64,000 nucleotides of DNA from Phenylobacterium zucineum HLK1 (GCF_000017265.1 NC_011144.1:2892001-2956000), one strand, 5' to 3'; counted from the first letter of the stretch, positions 54,458-63,344 are shown. The notes: a model not told the origin generated them from the sequence alone. Numbers and translations: made by a program.

Positions 54458-56077
54458 GTGAACCGCATGAACGCCACCACCCCGACCCCGCCCGACGTTC
54501 CGCATGGGGACGTGACGGTCGCCCGGCCGCCGCGAAAGCCAGACGGCGCGGTCGACTACCTTCGGCTCTACATCGGCTTCGGGGCCATGGTTCTTGGCCA
54601 GTTCATGGCGCTGCTGGACGTGCAGATCGTCGCCGCGTCGCTGCCCCACATCCAGACTGGCATTGACGCCTCCGCCGACCAGATCAGCTGGATTCAGACG
54701 ACCTACCTCGTGGCCGAGGTGATCGGCATTCCGCTGTCGGGTTACCTTTCCCGACTGTACGGCACCCAGAAGCTGTATCTTCTCGCCTGCGCCGCCTTCA
54801 TCGCCATGAGCGTCCTCGCCGGCTTGTCCACCAGCCTCGAGGTGATGCTCTTCGCACGCGCGCTTCAGGGTTTCGCTGGCGGCCTCCTGATCCCGACCGT
54901 CTATGCCATCGCCTTCACGGCGTTCCCGGAGAAGGATCGAGGAACGGCCAACATCCTGATGGGCATGATGCTCAGCCTGTCGCCGACGCTGGGTCCGACG
55001 CTGGGCGGCTACGTGACCGAGTGGCTGTCCTGGCGGTGGGTCTTCCTGATCAACGTCTTCCCCGGGGCGCTCGTGCTGGTCTGCGTGGCCCGATACGGTT
55101 CGTTCGACAGCGGCGACAGCCGCCTCGCGAAGGGATTCGACTGGTCCGGCCTCGTGCTGATGGCCGCCTTCCTCGTGAGCATCCAGTACGTGGTGGAGGA
55201 AGGCCCCAAGGACGGCTGGTTCGAGGACGACCTGATCCTGTGGCTCACGGTCCTCGCCGGCCTCACGGGGGCGGCCTTCCTCTGGCGGCAGCTCAGTTGC
55301 GTCCAGCCGATCCTGGAACTGAGGGCCTTCCGCGATCGCAACTTCGCCATCGGCGTCGTCCTCACGGCCGTCTCGGGCGCGGGATTGTTCGGCTCGACGT
55401 TCCTGCTGCCGCTCTTCCTGGCGCGCGTTCAGGACTTCTCCCCCGTCCAGATCGGGCTGACGATGGTCGTGTCGGGCGCCACCATGTTCCTGGCGGGTCC
55501 CTTGCTGCGCGCGTTCGTCCTCACGCGAGTGGATCCCCGTTTCGCGATCGTCGCCGGCTTCGGCCTGTCCGCCATGGGCCTCTGGCTCGGACGGAATGTG
55601 ACGGAGGATTGGGGATTCAACGAATTCGCGCTGCTGCAGTTCTGGCGCAGCCTGGGCGTGATCATGGCCATCGTGGGCGTCCAGGGCGTGACGCTCGCCA
55701 CCCTTTCCCCACGGCTCGTGAAGAGCGGGTCCAGCCTGGTCAACCTCTCCCGGATGATCGGCGGCTCCATCGGCCTGGCGATGCTTTCCTCGACCCTGGC
55801 GTACCAGACGGCGCTGCACGCGAGCGACCTCGCGGCGGCCATTCCGGTAGGGTCCGCTCGCGCGGAAACGGCCCTCGCCGTCCTGACCGGGCGCCTTGAA
55901 GCGGCCGGCAGCCACGCGCCGGCCGAGGGAGCGCTTGCGCTCCTCGGCGCCGCGCTCGGCCGCGAAGCGACGATCCTGGCCTTCGGTGACGCCTTCGCTC
56001 TGCTCGCGCTGGTGACCGCCGCGGCGGCCTGCCTGGGCCTGCTGGTCACCGCCAAGTCGAGGAACACCGGCCTGTAG
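54458..56077 (+). CDS. DHA2-family MFS drug/proton antiporter
   Basis: 539 residues, about 14 membrane helices as in EmrB/QacA proteins. GQFMALLDVQIVAASLPHIQ is helix 1 with the conserved D and V/I, and GTANILMGMMLSLSPTLGPT followed by LGGYVTEWLSWRWVFLINV is motif C. It probably exports toxic substrate or intermediates. Starts: GTG 54458 or ATG 54467 three codons later; both are plausible. No membrane-fusion partner is seen nearby. Confidence 0.93.
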   Translation: MNRMNATTPTPPDVPHGDVTVARPPRKPDGAVDYLRLYIGFGAMVLGQFMALLDVQIVAASLPHIQTGIDASADQISWIQTTYLVAEVIGIPLSGYLSRLYGTQKLYLLACAAFIAMSVLAGLSTSLEVMLFARALQGFAGGLLIPTVYAIAFTAFPEKDRGTANILMGMMLSLSPTLGPTLGGYVTEWLSWRWVFLINVFPGALVLVCVARYGSFDSGDSRLAKGFDWSGLVLMAAFLVSIQYVVEEGPKDGWFEDDLILWLTVLAGLTGAAFLWRQLSCVQPILELRAFRDRNFAIGVVLTAVSGAGLFGSTFLLPLFLARVQDFSPVQIGLTMVVSGATMFLAGPLLRAFVLTRVDPRFAIVAGFGLSAMGLWLGRNVTEDWGFNEFALLQFWRSLGVIMAIVGVQGVTLATLSPRLVKSGSSLVNLSRMIGGSIGLAMLSSTLAYQTALHASDLAAAIPVGSARAETALAVLTGRLEAAGSHAPAEGALALLGAALGREATILAFGDAFALLALVTAAAACLGLLVTAKSRNTGL

Positions 56078-56082
56078 CCGAC

Positions 56083-56102
56083 GGTGGGGAGCCCATCCCA
56101 CC
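56083..56102. terminator. Hairpin between convergent genes
   Basis: GGTGGG, eight-base loop, CCCACC, followed by CTTCATTC. It lies 5 bp after the transporter stop and 17 bp before the convergent hydratase stop. Modest terminator candidate. Confidence 0.4.
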
Positions 56103-56119
56103 CTTCATTCAGGGCCGTC

Positions 56120-56809
56120 TCAAAGCACTGTGTCGGCCGCGGCGCACATCACCGCGGAGCCGTCGGCGGCGCAGGCCTGCAGCCGGGCGCGGAGGCCCTC
56201 AGCAGCGAACGCGAGGGTCAACGGTTCGTCCTCGTAGGCTGGCTGCAGCAAGCGGAACGAGAAGCGCCTGACCTGTGAGGCTGGCTGTTCCCGGTGCAGA
56301 AGTTCCAGGAGCAGGAGCGCCACGAGACGTGTGGGCGCCCATCGGCGCACCTCCGGCGCCCCGGCCCAGTCACGGTCGAAGTATCTGGGGTCGACGTCGT
56401 AGGTAACGGCCGCAAAGCGCATCACCTCGTCGCTGGTGATCACGCGCGCGCAACTCGCCGCCGCAGACAGGCCTCCGGCGGGCTTGCCCGACCGGGGCGC
56501 GCCCCAGCGCTCCGTTTCTGTCGCGACCTGCGCTTCCCCGACGCGCCACACGTGCCGCATCTTCACCTCGCCCGCGGAATCCGAACAGCGCTCGGTCTGC
56601 TTGGTGAGGGCCGCAAAGAGCTCGATCGGTCGCTGGAGGCTCACCTCGCCGCCGATCAACACGCTCCCGGCAGGCCTGGAATCCCCGAGGCAGTAGAGCC
56701 AGTGCCAAAGCGGCGGCAGTGTCAGCATGGGGACGGTGCGGGGACGCCGAAGTATCTCCGCCAGCCGCTGTACGGGCGCCGGCGCCACGATGTCCGCCTG
56801 CTCGATCAT
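56120..56809 (-). CDS. MaoC/HTD2-like hotdog dehydratase
   Basis: 229 residues. TLPPLWHWLYCLGDSRPAGS is the signature start of the mesaconyl-C4-CoA/itaconyl-CoA hydratase-like family; the second part (RYFDRDWAGAPEVRRWAPTR) is a MaoC hotdog. Shorter than the usual 270-290 residues, with a reduced first hotdog, so its activity is uncertain. The AT-rich upstream spacer is its likely promoter. Confidence 0.75.
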   Translation of the reverse strand: MIEQADIVAPAPVQRLAEILRRPRTVPMLTLPPLWHWLYCLGDSRPAGSVLIGGEVSLQRPIELFAALTKQTERCSDSAGEVKMRHVWRVGEAQVATETERWGAPRSGKPAGGLSAAASCARVITSDEVMRFAAVTYDVDPRYFDRDWAGAPEVRRWAPTRLVALLLLELLHREQPASQVRRFSFRLLQPAYEDEPLTLAFAAEGLRARLQACAADGSAVMCAAADTVL

Positions 56810-56894
56810 CCGGCCCGTGGCTCCGCCTCACCAGCGCTTGCGTCTGGCGCGGACAAGGCCGCCAAGCAAGCGGTGCAATTTATCTATATCTTAT

Positions 56895-56909
56895 ATACTT
56901 ATTTCAACC
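56895..56909 (-). promoter_or_regulatory. AT-rich promoter/operator before hydratase gene
   Basis: The spacer 56810-56979 has an AT-rich tract at 56881-56905. The minus strand reads GGTTG, AAATA, AGTAT, with spacing as in the other repeats and the same AAATA spacer as 32355. Confidence 0.25.
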
Positions 56910-56979
56910 GGAAAGCCTCAGTGTTGAGGGCGAATGCGACGAGCGCGGGGATGAGCGGCGGAGGCCGCTGATCGGACCG

Positions 56980-58821
56980 TCAGCGGACGAGCGCCGCTGG
57001 CAGGTCGATCTCCATGTCGAGCAGCTGCTGCGCCTTGCCCTTGGCCAGGGCGTCGAGCCGCAGACTGGAGAACTGCCCTCCGCCCAGCGCCTGGATGCAG
57101 TGGAAGTTCAGGGCGTGGAGTCCCGGGACTTCGTAGCGGATGACCTGCGGGCTCGGCGCGCCTTCGAACTCGTGGGCGAAATAGGCCTTCACGGCGGACG
57201 GGCTCAGCGCGCGCCGGATCCAGGGCAGCAGCTCGGGCCTGCGGGCGATGATCGCCACGTTGAAGGCGTCGCCCTTGTCGCCCGATCGGCCCCAGGCCAC
57301 GTCGGCGAGCGGCCGTCTGACCAGGTCGCCGGCCGGCGCCGGGTCGGGCGGCGCCACCGGCCGCTCGACGGCCTCCGCCGAGAACGGCGGGTTGGGCGCG
57401 CGGACGTCCACCTCGAACGTCGCATCGCCCAGCGAGACCTTGGCCCGGACCTCCTCCCGCGGCAGCAGGAAGGAGAAGACCCGCGCCACCGGGCTGATGG
57501 TCGGCGCGCCGCCGAACCAGCCGGTCGAGCCGACGCTCATCGAGGTGGTGGGCGAGGCGAACTCCCGCATCATCAGCCCCAGGGCCTCGGCGCTTTCGTG
57601 TTCGACCCCGACGCGGGCCACGACCTCGCGCACGCCGCGGGCCTCGGGGCGGGCGTTGGCGCCGTAGGTCGCTTCCGCGCCCAGCACCTCGATCCGGCGG
57701 GCCCGCAGCGGCGGGTGGTTGCGGTCCCGGAGCATCTCGCCGACGCGCTCGATGACGGCCTCGGCCTGGCGCTGCGCCTTGCGGGCGGCGTCCCGGCCGA
57801 CCACCGGCATGGCGCCGATGAAGCGATAGCCGTCGCCCCAGGTCAGGCAGACCTTGTACTGCCCGCTGGGCGGATATCCGCGCGCGCCGGAGACCTTCAC
57901 CCGCTGCTCGCCCACAGCCTCCACCTTCACGTGGGCGAAGTCGCACACGGCGTCGGGCAGGGCATAGCCCTGCGGGTCCCCCACCTCGTAGAGGATCTGC
58001 TCGGCCACGGCGGCGGGCGAGACCAGGCCGCCGGTGCCGGCCGGCTTCGTGACGACGAAGGTCCCGTCCGCCGTGCATTCGATCACCGGATAGCCGATGT
58101 GCGCCCAGTCCTCGACCTCTTCCCAGTCGGTGAACAGGCCCCCGGTCGCCTGGGCGCCGCATTCGATCACGTGGCCGGCCAGGGAGCCCGCCGCCAGCAG
58201 GTCGTAGTCGTCCTCGCCCCAGCCGAACTCGTGCATCAGGGCGCCCAGGGTGAGCGCGCTGTCCACCACACGGCCCGTGATGACCATGTCGGCCCCGGCG
58301 GCTAGCGCTTCGGCGATCGGCTTGCCCCCGAGGTAGGCGTTGGCGCTGAAAACCGAGGCCGGGTCGGGGAACGGCGCCCCCGTGTACATCTCGGTGTACA
58401 TCTCGGTGTACATCTCGGTGTGCATCTCGGCCGGGCCGCGAGAGCTCAGCTCGCCGAGCCGATCCATCAGGTCGTCACCCTCGACGATGGCGATCTTGAA
58501 GGAGAGGCCGGCCGCCGCCGCCAGCTCCTGCATGCGCTCGCGGCAGGCGCGGGGGTTCAGGCCTCCCGCGTTGGTGATGATCTTCACCCCCGAGGCCTTG
58601 AGTTCCTGGAGATTGTCCTTCCAGACCCACTCGGTGAAGTCGCGGGCGAACCCCTGGTCGGGCCTTGCCGCCTTCAGCTGGCCCAAGGCCGACATGGTGG
58701 CCTCGGCCAGATAGTCGAGGATCATGTAGTCCAGCGGGCCGCCCCGCAGCAGCTGGGGCGCGGCGACCGACGAATCCCCCAGGAAGCCGCCGGCCCCGCC
58801 GATCCTCACCACCTTCGCCAT
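56980..58821 (-). CDS. AtuA-family acyl-CoA-associated protein (DUF1446)
   Basis: 613 residues. Residues 1 to about 450 match AtuA/DUF1446 (VVRIGGAGGFLGDSSVAAPQ, KIITNAGGLNPRACRERMQE, ADMVITGRVVDSALTLGALM). A C-terminal domain of about 100 residues follows (VAWGRSGDKGDAFNVAIIAR). AtuA is linked to acyclic terpene (citronellol/geraniol) degradation, but its reaction is not established. A four-residue repeat inserted near residue 130 reflects a DNA tandem repeat. It may belong to the chromosome rather than to the catabolic region, since it is next to the tRNA gene. Confidence 0.92.
   Translation of the reverse strand: MAKVVRIGGAGGFLGDSSVAAPQLLRGGPLDYMILDYLAEATMSALGQLKAARPDQGFARDFTEWVWKDNLQELKASGVKIITNAGGLNPRACRERMQELAAAAGLSFKIAIVEGDDLMDRLGELSSRGPAEMHTEMYTEMYTEMYTGAPFPDPASVFSANAYLGGKPIAEALAAGADMVITGRVVDSALTLGALMHEFGWGEDDYDLLAAGSLAGHVIECGAQATGGLFTDWEEVEDWAHIGYPVIECTADGTFVVTKPAGTGGLVSPAAVAEQILYEVGDPQGYALPDAVCDFAHVKVEAVGEQRVKVSGARGYPPSGQYKVCLTWGDGYRFIGAMPVVGRDAARKAQRQAEAVIERVGEMLRDRNHPPLRARRIEVLGAEATYGANARPEARGVREVVARVGVEHESAEALGLMMREFASPTTSMSVGSTGWFGGAPTISPVARVFSFLLPREEVRAKVSLGDATFEVDVRAPNPPFSAEAVERPVAPPDPAPAGDLVRRPLADVAWGRSGDKGDAFNVAIIARRPELLPWIRRALSPSAVKAYFAHEFEGAPSPQVIRYEVPGLHALNFHCIQALGGGQFSSLRLDALAKGKAQQLLDMEIDLPAALVR
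58382..58429. repeat. 12-bp tandem repeat, four copies, in frame
   Basis: Unit GTGTACATCTCG repeated three times exactly plus one copy with A to G. In the AtuA-like protein it encodes a Thr-Glu-Met-Tyr repeat and keeps the frame. Likely a slippage-prone site. Confidence 0.95.
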
Positions 58822-58933
58822 CGCAATCCTCCGCCGTGTTTCCGGCAGGGTAGAGGACCTCCCGCAGAGGCGCCCAAGTCTCGAGAGTCCATATGCGCCG
58901 GCCGCGCCGCAGGCCGTCCTCCGGGTAGGTCGC

Positions 58934-59009
58934 TGGTGGGCCCGGCAGGACTCGAACCTGCAACCAGACCGTTATGAGCGGCCGGCTCTAACCATTGAGC
59001 TACAGGCCC
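58934..59009 (-). tRNA. tRNA with anticodon CAU, probably tRNA-Ile2
   Basis: 76 nt including an encoded 3' CCA (discriminator A). The acceptor stem GGGCCTG pairs with CGGGCCC, and the anticodon loop CTCATAA gives CAU at 58974-58976. T loop GGTTCGAGTCC is canonical. The GGGCCTGTAGCTCAATGG start resembles alphaproteobacterial tRNA-Ile with lysidine-modified CAU; elongator tRNA-Met is the alternative. It marks the change from catabolic genes to housekeeping genes. Confidence 0.93.
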
Positions 59010-59108
59010 CAGCAGCGGTTCCGCGCGTTACCACGGGCTGCACGGGGCTTAAAGCTTGCGTTCAGGTCCAGCTTGCGAGTTTCAAGCCCAGCTTCGAAGG
59101 AGACCTCG

Positions 59109-59855
59109 ATGAAGACCCTGATGCGCGCCTCGGCCCTGGCCCTCGTCCTGGCGGCCGGAGCCGCGGCGCCCGCCGCGTTCGCCCAGGCCCCGCCCCCCGC
59201 CGCCGACACCATGTTCCGGGCCACCACCCTGAACCTTTCGGCCTACGGCGAGACCAAGGTGGAGCCCGACAAGGCGACGATCACCCTGGGCGTCATGACC
59301 CAGGCGCAGACCGCCGCCGAGGCCATGCGGCTGAACGCCCAGAAGATGGACGGCGTGGTCGCCGCCCTGCGCCGGGGCGGCATCGAGGCCAAGGACATCC
59401 AGACCAGCGCGCTCAATCTCAACGCGCAGTACCGCTACGAGGAGAACCGCGAGCCGATCCTGGTGGGCTACCAGGCCTCGAACCTCGTCACCGTCACCGT
59501 GCGCGACCTGAAGCGGCTGGGGCAGGCGGTGGACGCCACGGTGAACGCCGGCGCCAACCAGGTGCACGGGATCAGCTTCGGCCTCGAGGATCGCACGGCG
59601 GCCGAGAATGCGGCCCGCGAGGAGGCGGTCCGCAAGCTGGCGGACAAGGCCGGGCTCTACGCCAAGGCCACGGGGCACCGGATCTCGCGGCTGGTCTCGC
59701 TGAGCGAGGGCGCGGCCTCGTACCCGGTCCCGCCGCCGATGCCGATGATAGAATTTGCGGCCGCCCGCGTCTCGAAGGACGCCGGCACCTCGGTTTCGCC
59801 CGGCGAGCTGACGGTGCGGGTGGACGTGACCGGCCTCTACGAGCTCACTCGCTAG
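59109..59855 (+). CDS. SIMPL-domain (DUF541) periplasmic protein
   Basis: 248 residues. Signal peptide MKTLMRASALALVLAAGAAA with cleavage near AFAQA. The SIMPL/DUF541 body shows LNLSAYGETKVEPDKATITL and the typical GYQASNLVTVTVRDL and GANQVHGISFGLEDR segments. Family members form periplasmic or outer-membrane oligomers linked to stress; function is poorly defined. ATG 59109 has AAGGAG at 59097-59102. It overlaps the convergent lipoprotein by 11 nt. Confidence 0.92.
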   Translation: MKTLMRASALALVLAAGAAAPAAFAQAPPPAADTMFRATTLNLSAYGETKVEPDKATITLGVMTQAQTAAEAMRLNAQKMDGVVAALRRGGIEAKDIQTSALNLNAQYRYEENREPILVGYQASNLVTVTVRDLKRLGQAVDATVNAGANQVHGISFGLEDRTAAENAAREEAVRKLADKAGLYAKATGHRISRLVSLSEGAASYPVPPPMPMIEFAAARVSKDAGTSVSPGELTVRVDVTGLYELTR

Positions 59856-60345
59856 CCGGGGCAAGCCCCGCGCGGCGGAAGGCGCCTTCCAGCCGGTCGG
59901 CCATCATCCGGCCTGGGAAGGCGCGGTCGCCCTCCATGACGGCGGCGTAGACCAGGTCCTTGCCGGGCACGGCCGCCGCCGCCCAGCCGACGCCGCGCGA
60001 GCGGTCCGGCAGGGTGTCGCAGCTGAGGTAGCGGGGCTGGCCGTCGCGGGCCACGGCGTCCAAGAGGTCGCCGACGCTCATCGCCCCAGGACCCTCGCAG
60101 TCCGGGTATTCCTTCGCGCAGGCCGTGGCGGTGTTGTAGCGGTACAGCGTCCGGCCGCCGCCCTTGGGCCCGATCAGCACGCAGGTGTTGGGATCGCCGA
60201 TCGAGCGCGAGATCTCGGCGTCGAGACGGTCCTTGGCGACGCCAGGAGGCGCGTCCGGCGCGCAGCCGGCGAGGCCGCCCGCCAGGCCTGCGGCCAGGCC
60301 CGCGGCGATGAGGCGCTTAGGCCGCCTTCTTGATCTCGTTCCCAT
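59845..60345 (-). CDS. Predicted lipoprotein of unknown function
   Basis: 166 residues. A cationic start and hydrophobic stretch end in a lipobox LAGC (from [12 protein letters not shown]), so it is probably lipid-anchored. The rest ([18 protein letters not shown] and further) is not recognised. Start [11 protein letters not shown] overlaps the end of panD by 29 nt, suggesting co-transcription. No catalytic motif is evident. Confidence 0.75.
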   Translation of the reverse strand: MGTRSRRRPKRLIAAGLAAGLAGGLAGCAPDAPPGVAKDRLDAEISRSIGDPNTCVLIGPKGGGRTLYRYNTATACAKEYPDCEGPGAMSVGDLLDAVARDGQPRYLSCDTLPDRSRGVGWAAAAVPGKDLVYAAVMEGDRAFPGRMMADRLEGAFRRAGLAPASE

Positions 60346-60673
60346 CGTCCAGCAGCACCACCGTCGGAGCATAGTTGCGGGCCTCTTCGGCCGGCAGCAT
60401 GCCATAGGTGACGACGATCACCTTGTCGCCCTTCTGAACGAGCCGGGCGGCGGCGCCGTTCACGCCGATGACCTTGGAGCCGCGGGGCGCCTCGATGGCG
60501 TAGGTGGTGAAGCGGGCGCCGGTGGTGATGTTCAGCACGTCGACCTGCTCGTGCGGCAGGATGCCGGACGCGTCCAGCAGGTCGCGGTCGATGGCGATGG
60601 AGCCCTCGTAGTCCAGGTCGGCCTGGGTGACCGTGGCCCGGTGCAGCTTCGCCTTCATCAGAGTGACCAGCAT
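60317..60673 (-). CDS. panD: Aspartate 1-decarboxylase
   Basis: 118 residues, the family length. Makes beta-alanine for pantothenate and CoA. Self-cleavage site at Gly24-Ser25 ([20 protein letters not shown]), which yields the pyruvoyl group. Other conserved parts are [14 protein letters not shown] and NGAAARLVQ. The ATG at 60673 gives the same spacing to KLHR as the E. coli protein. CoA supply ties loosely to the adjacent CoA-rich region, but the gene is a normal chromosomal one. Confidence 0.97.
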   Translation of the reverse strand: MLVTLMKAKLHRATVTQADLDYEGSIAIDRDLLDASGILPHEQVDVLNITTGARFTTYAIEAPRGSKVIGVNGAAARLVQKGDKVIVVTYGMLPAEEARNYAPTVVLLDDGNEIKKAA

Positions 60674-60984
60674 GGCGGAGACGTCCTCGTGATACGCTTC
60701 AGGCGCGGGGGGCGACACGCACAAAAGGCCAGGGCCCGCTTGGAGGCGATGCGCATATACGCATGAAGCCTTCGCCATTCAATGCCGCAATGCAGCGAGG
60801 CTCACGCACGGTCAGGGGAGCGCGCGAGCCCTTGCGCGGCAAGGAGTCGCAAGTTTCCGCAGGGTCTGGGCCCGGCTCGTGCGGGTGCGATGCAGCACGC
60901 CGGATGGCTGGGGGCGAGGCCGCCGCGCGCAACCCATCCCCCGCCGCCCCGGTTCTATTCCTGCCCCCCAGCAGGAGACCGGCC
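60674..60984. other. Intergenic region without a recognised gene
   Basis: 311 bp between divergent panD and the YbhB-like gene. No conserved coding frame or clear hairpin is seen. It must hold both promoters; AGGAGA at 60973-60978 serves the downstream gene. Confidence 0.6.
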
Positions 60985-61533
60985 ATGAGCGAGCCCGAAC
61001 GTCATTCCGGCGAGTCCATCACCATCATGCGCGTGGACCCGATCTACGACACCGGGGTCCTGGTGACTTGCCCGGTGCAGGAGGCGGACGGGCGCCTGCC
61101 CGACCGCCACTCGGCCTACCACGACAACATCTCCCCGCCCCTGCAGTGGTCGAACGTCCCGGACGTGAAGGCCTGGGCGCTCGTGGTCGAGGATCCGGAC
61201 GCCCCGCGCGAGGAGCCGTTCGTGCACTGGATGCTGTGGAACGTCCGCGGCGACATCCACTCGATCCCCGAGGGCCTCGGCAACAATCCGCAGCTCGTCT
61301 CGCCCCAGGGCGCGATCCAGGGGAAGAACGACATGGGCGGCTACGGCTGGTTCGGGCCGCGCCCGCCGGCGGGCCACGGCGTGCACCGCTACTACTTCCA
61401 GGTCTTCGCCCTGAACGACTGGATCGAGATGGGGCCCGACACGCCGCTCAACGAGCTGCTCAACGCGCTGAAGGCGCGCACCCTCGCCAAGGGCGAGATG
61501 ATGGCCACCTACGAGGCGCCCACCGAGCAGTAG
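60985..61533 (+). CDS. YbhB/YbcL (PEBP-like) family protein
   Basis: 182 residues, phosphatidylethanolamine-binding-protein fold. ISPPLQWSNVPDVKAWALVV, EDPDAPREEPFVHWMLWNV and GYGWFGPRPPAGHGVHRYYF carry the conserved D-x-D, H and GP..P..G.HRY signatures. ATG 60985 with AGGAGA upstream, chosen over an earlier in-frame start lacking similarity. No signal peptide, so cytoplasmic. Function unknown in bacteria. Confidence 0.92.
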   Translation: MSEPERHSGESITIMRVDPIYDTGVLVTCPVQEADGRLPDRHSAYHDNISPPLQWSNVPDVKAWALVVEDPDAPREEPFVHWMLWNVRGDIHSIPEGLGNNPQLVSPQGAIQGKNDMGGYGWFGPRPPAGHGVHRYYFQVFALNDWIEMGPDTPLNELLNALKARTLAKGEMMATYEAPTEQ

Positions 61534-61604
61534 CCCGCCCGCCTTGACGGACCCGGCGTCAGTCGGGCGCTATGGCGCCTGAACGGCGATCAGGGAGGTC
61601 CGGC

Positions 61605-62852
61605 ATGGACGGCGCGCAGGTATCGGGCGGTCTCGACCGCGAAGCTCTGGCGCAGGTTCCGGGAGCCCTGCAGGGCTTCGTGGACCAGGGCGCGCTGTCG
61701 GGGATCGTCTCCCTGGTGTGGCGCCGCGGCGAGGTCGAGCAGGTCAACGCCCTGGGCTGGCGCGACGTCGCGGCCAAGGCGCCGATGCAGCGGGACACGC
61801 TGTTCCGCATCGCCTCGATGACCAAGCCGGTCACCTCGCTGGCGGCCCTCATGCTGATCGAGGAGGGCAAGCTCAAGCTGGACGATCCGGTCACCCGCTG
61901 GATCCCCGAGCTGTCCGACATGCAGGTCTTGACGGACCCCACCGGCCCGGTGGACGACACCTCGCCGGCGCCGCGGGACATCACGGTCGAGGACCTGATG
62001 ACCCACCGCTCGGGCCTGGCCTACGCCTTCACCTCCCAGGGGCCGATCGCCCAGGCGCACGAGGACGTCCTCGGCCCGCCGCTAGGCCACCAGGTCACGC
62101 CCGACGAGTGGCTGGAGCGGCTGGGAACCCTGCCCCTCACCTACGCGCCGGGCCGGCGCTTCCACTACAGCCACGCGACCGAGGTGCTGGGTTTCCTCGT
62201 GGGCCGGGTCGAGGGCAAGCGGCTGGGCGAGGTGCTGAAGCAGCGCATCTTCGATCCCCTCGGCATGTCCGACACCGACTTCTGGGCCCCGGCCGAGAAG
62301 GCGGACCGGATGGCCAGGCTCTACCAGGCGCCGCCCGAGGGCGGTCCGCTGAAGGACGTCTCCTGGCCCGAGCCGCCCCGGCGCCTGCCGTTCGAAGCGG
62401 GCGGCGGCGGCCTGATCTCCACCGCCGACGACTACCTGAAGTTCGCCCGCCTGATGCTGGGCCGCGGCGAGGTGGACGGGGTGCGGCTGGTGCGGCCCGA
62501 GACCGTCGACCTGATGACCGCCAACCGGCTGACGGAGGAGCAGCGCACGCACGACTTCCTCGGCATGCCGTTCTGGATGAGCCAGGGCTTCGGCCTGGGC
62601 GTGTCGATGATCCTCGACGCCGACAAGCACCAGTGGATGGGCGCCGGCGCCGAGGGCGCGTTCGGCTGGCCCGGCGCCTTCGGCACCTGGTGGCAGGCCG
62701 ATCCGGCCGAGGACATGATCCTGATCTACCTGATCCAGGACTCCATGCCTCTGGGGCCCGAAGCGGTCACGGCGATGCAGGGCCAGCGCCCGAACGGCCG
62801 CGTCGCCCTGCCCGTCTTCCAGAAGATGGTCTACGGCGCGCTGCGCAAGTAG
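61605..62852 (+). CDS. Serine hydrolase, beta-lactamase class C family (esterase-like)
   Basis: 415 residues. Catalytic SxxK at 71-74 (SMTK), YSH at 188-190 in place of YxN, and a C-terminal GAFGWPGAFGTWW. This pattern is common in EstB-type esterases and class C-like hydrolases rather than true beta-lactamases. No signal peptide, suggesting a cytoplasmic esterase. ATG 61605 follows AGGGAGG at 61592-61598; an earlier ATG at 61572 lacks a ribosome binding site. Confidence 0.9.
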   Translation: MDGAQVSGGLDREALAQVPGALQGFVDQGALSGIVSLVWRRGEVEQVNALGWRDVAAKAPMQRDTLFRIASMTKPVTSLAALMLIEEGKLKLDDPVTRWIPELSDMQVLTDPTGPVDDTSPAPRDITVEDLMTHRSGLAYAFTSQGPIAQAHEDVLGPPLGHQVTPDEWLERLGTLPLTYAPGRRFHYSHATEVLGFLVGRVEGKRLGEVLKQRIFDPLGMSDTDFWAPAEKADRMARLYQAPPEGGPLKDVSWPEPPRRLPFEAGGGGLISTADDYLKFARLMLGRGEVDGVRLVRPETVDLMTANRLTEEQRTHDFLGMPFWMSQGFGLGVSMILDADKHQWMGAGAEGAFGWPGAFGTWWQADPAEDMILIYLIQDSMPLGPEAVTAMQGQRPNGRVALPVFQKMVYGALRK

Positions 62853-62875
62853 CGGCGCGCCACCTCGACGTTCGC

Positions 62876-63226
62876 CTAGGGCTTCCGGGGGGCGGCGCAG
62901 ATCGGCCGCCCTTCGAACAGGTCGCCCTTGAGGCTGCCGTCGCGAGAGGCCTTCCGGCGCACGCGCTCGAGCGCACCGCTCTCGGGCGGCGGGGTCTGGC
63001 CGGCGGCGCAGATCGGGACCTCCACCCGCATCCCGCCGGCCGGGCACCAGCAGATGTCCTCGCGCCTGTCCAGGCGGCTGGGCGGGGTCTTGCAGACCGT
63101 GGGCTCCAGGCTCCCGCTCACCCCGATGCACTGGATGGTCCAGGTGGGCGGGTTCTCGTTAATCGGCTGGGCGGCGGCCGCGCCGGCGCACAGCGCCAGC
63201 AGACCGGCAAAGATGGGCGCGCGCAT
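62876..63226 (-). CDS. Small secreted hypothetical protein
   Basis: 116 residues. Signal peptide MRAPIFAGLLALCAGAAAAQ. The mature part has seven Cys, with a CWCPAGGMRVEVPIC segment suggesting disulfides. Not recognised. Convergent with the serine hydrolase, 23 bp from its stop. Confidence 0.7.
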   Translation of the reverse strand: MRAPIFAGLLALCAGAAAAQPINENPPTWTIQCIGVSGSLEPTVCKTPPSRLDRREDICWCPAGGMRVEVPICAAGQTPPPESGALERVRRKASRDGSLKGDLFEGRPICAAPRKP

Positions 63227-63344
63227 GGGACGTCTCCTTCGGCGGCTCCCATCATACGCCGGTAGAGGCCGTTCGGCTGCAGCGGGCGGCCGTTCACCCT
63301 GTTTTTCAGCGCGGCCTTAAGGGTGAGCGGTGTAGCGACAGGCC

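Noticed and set aside
58382..58429. Possible CRISPR-like repeat
   Set aside because: Units are directly adjacent with no spacers, and they lie in frame in a coding gene.
1..58821. Integrated phage or transposon
   Set aside because: No integrase, transposase, inverted terminal repeats or phage structural genes are seen in the window.
61605..62852. True class C beta-lactamase
   Set aside because: YSH replaces YxN and no signal peptide is present; an esterase-like hydrolase is more likely.
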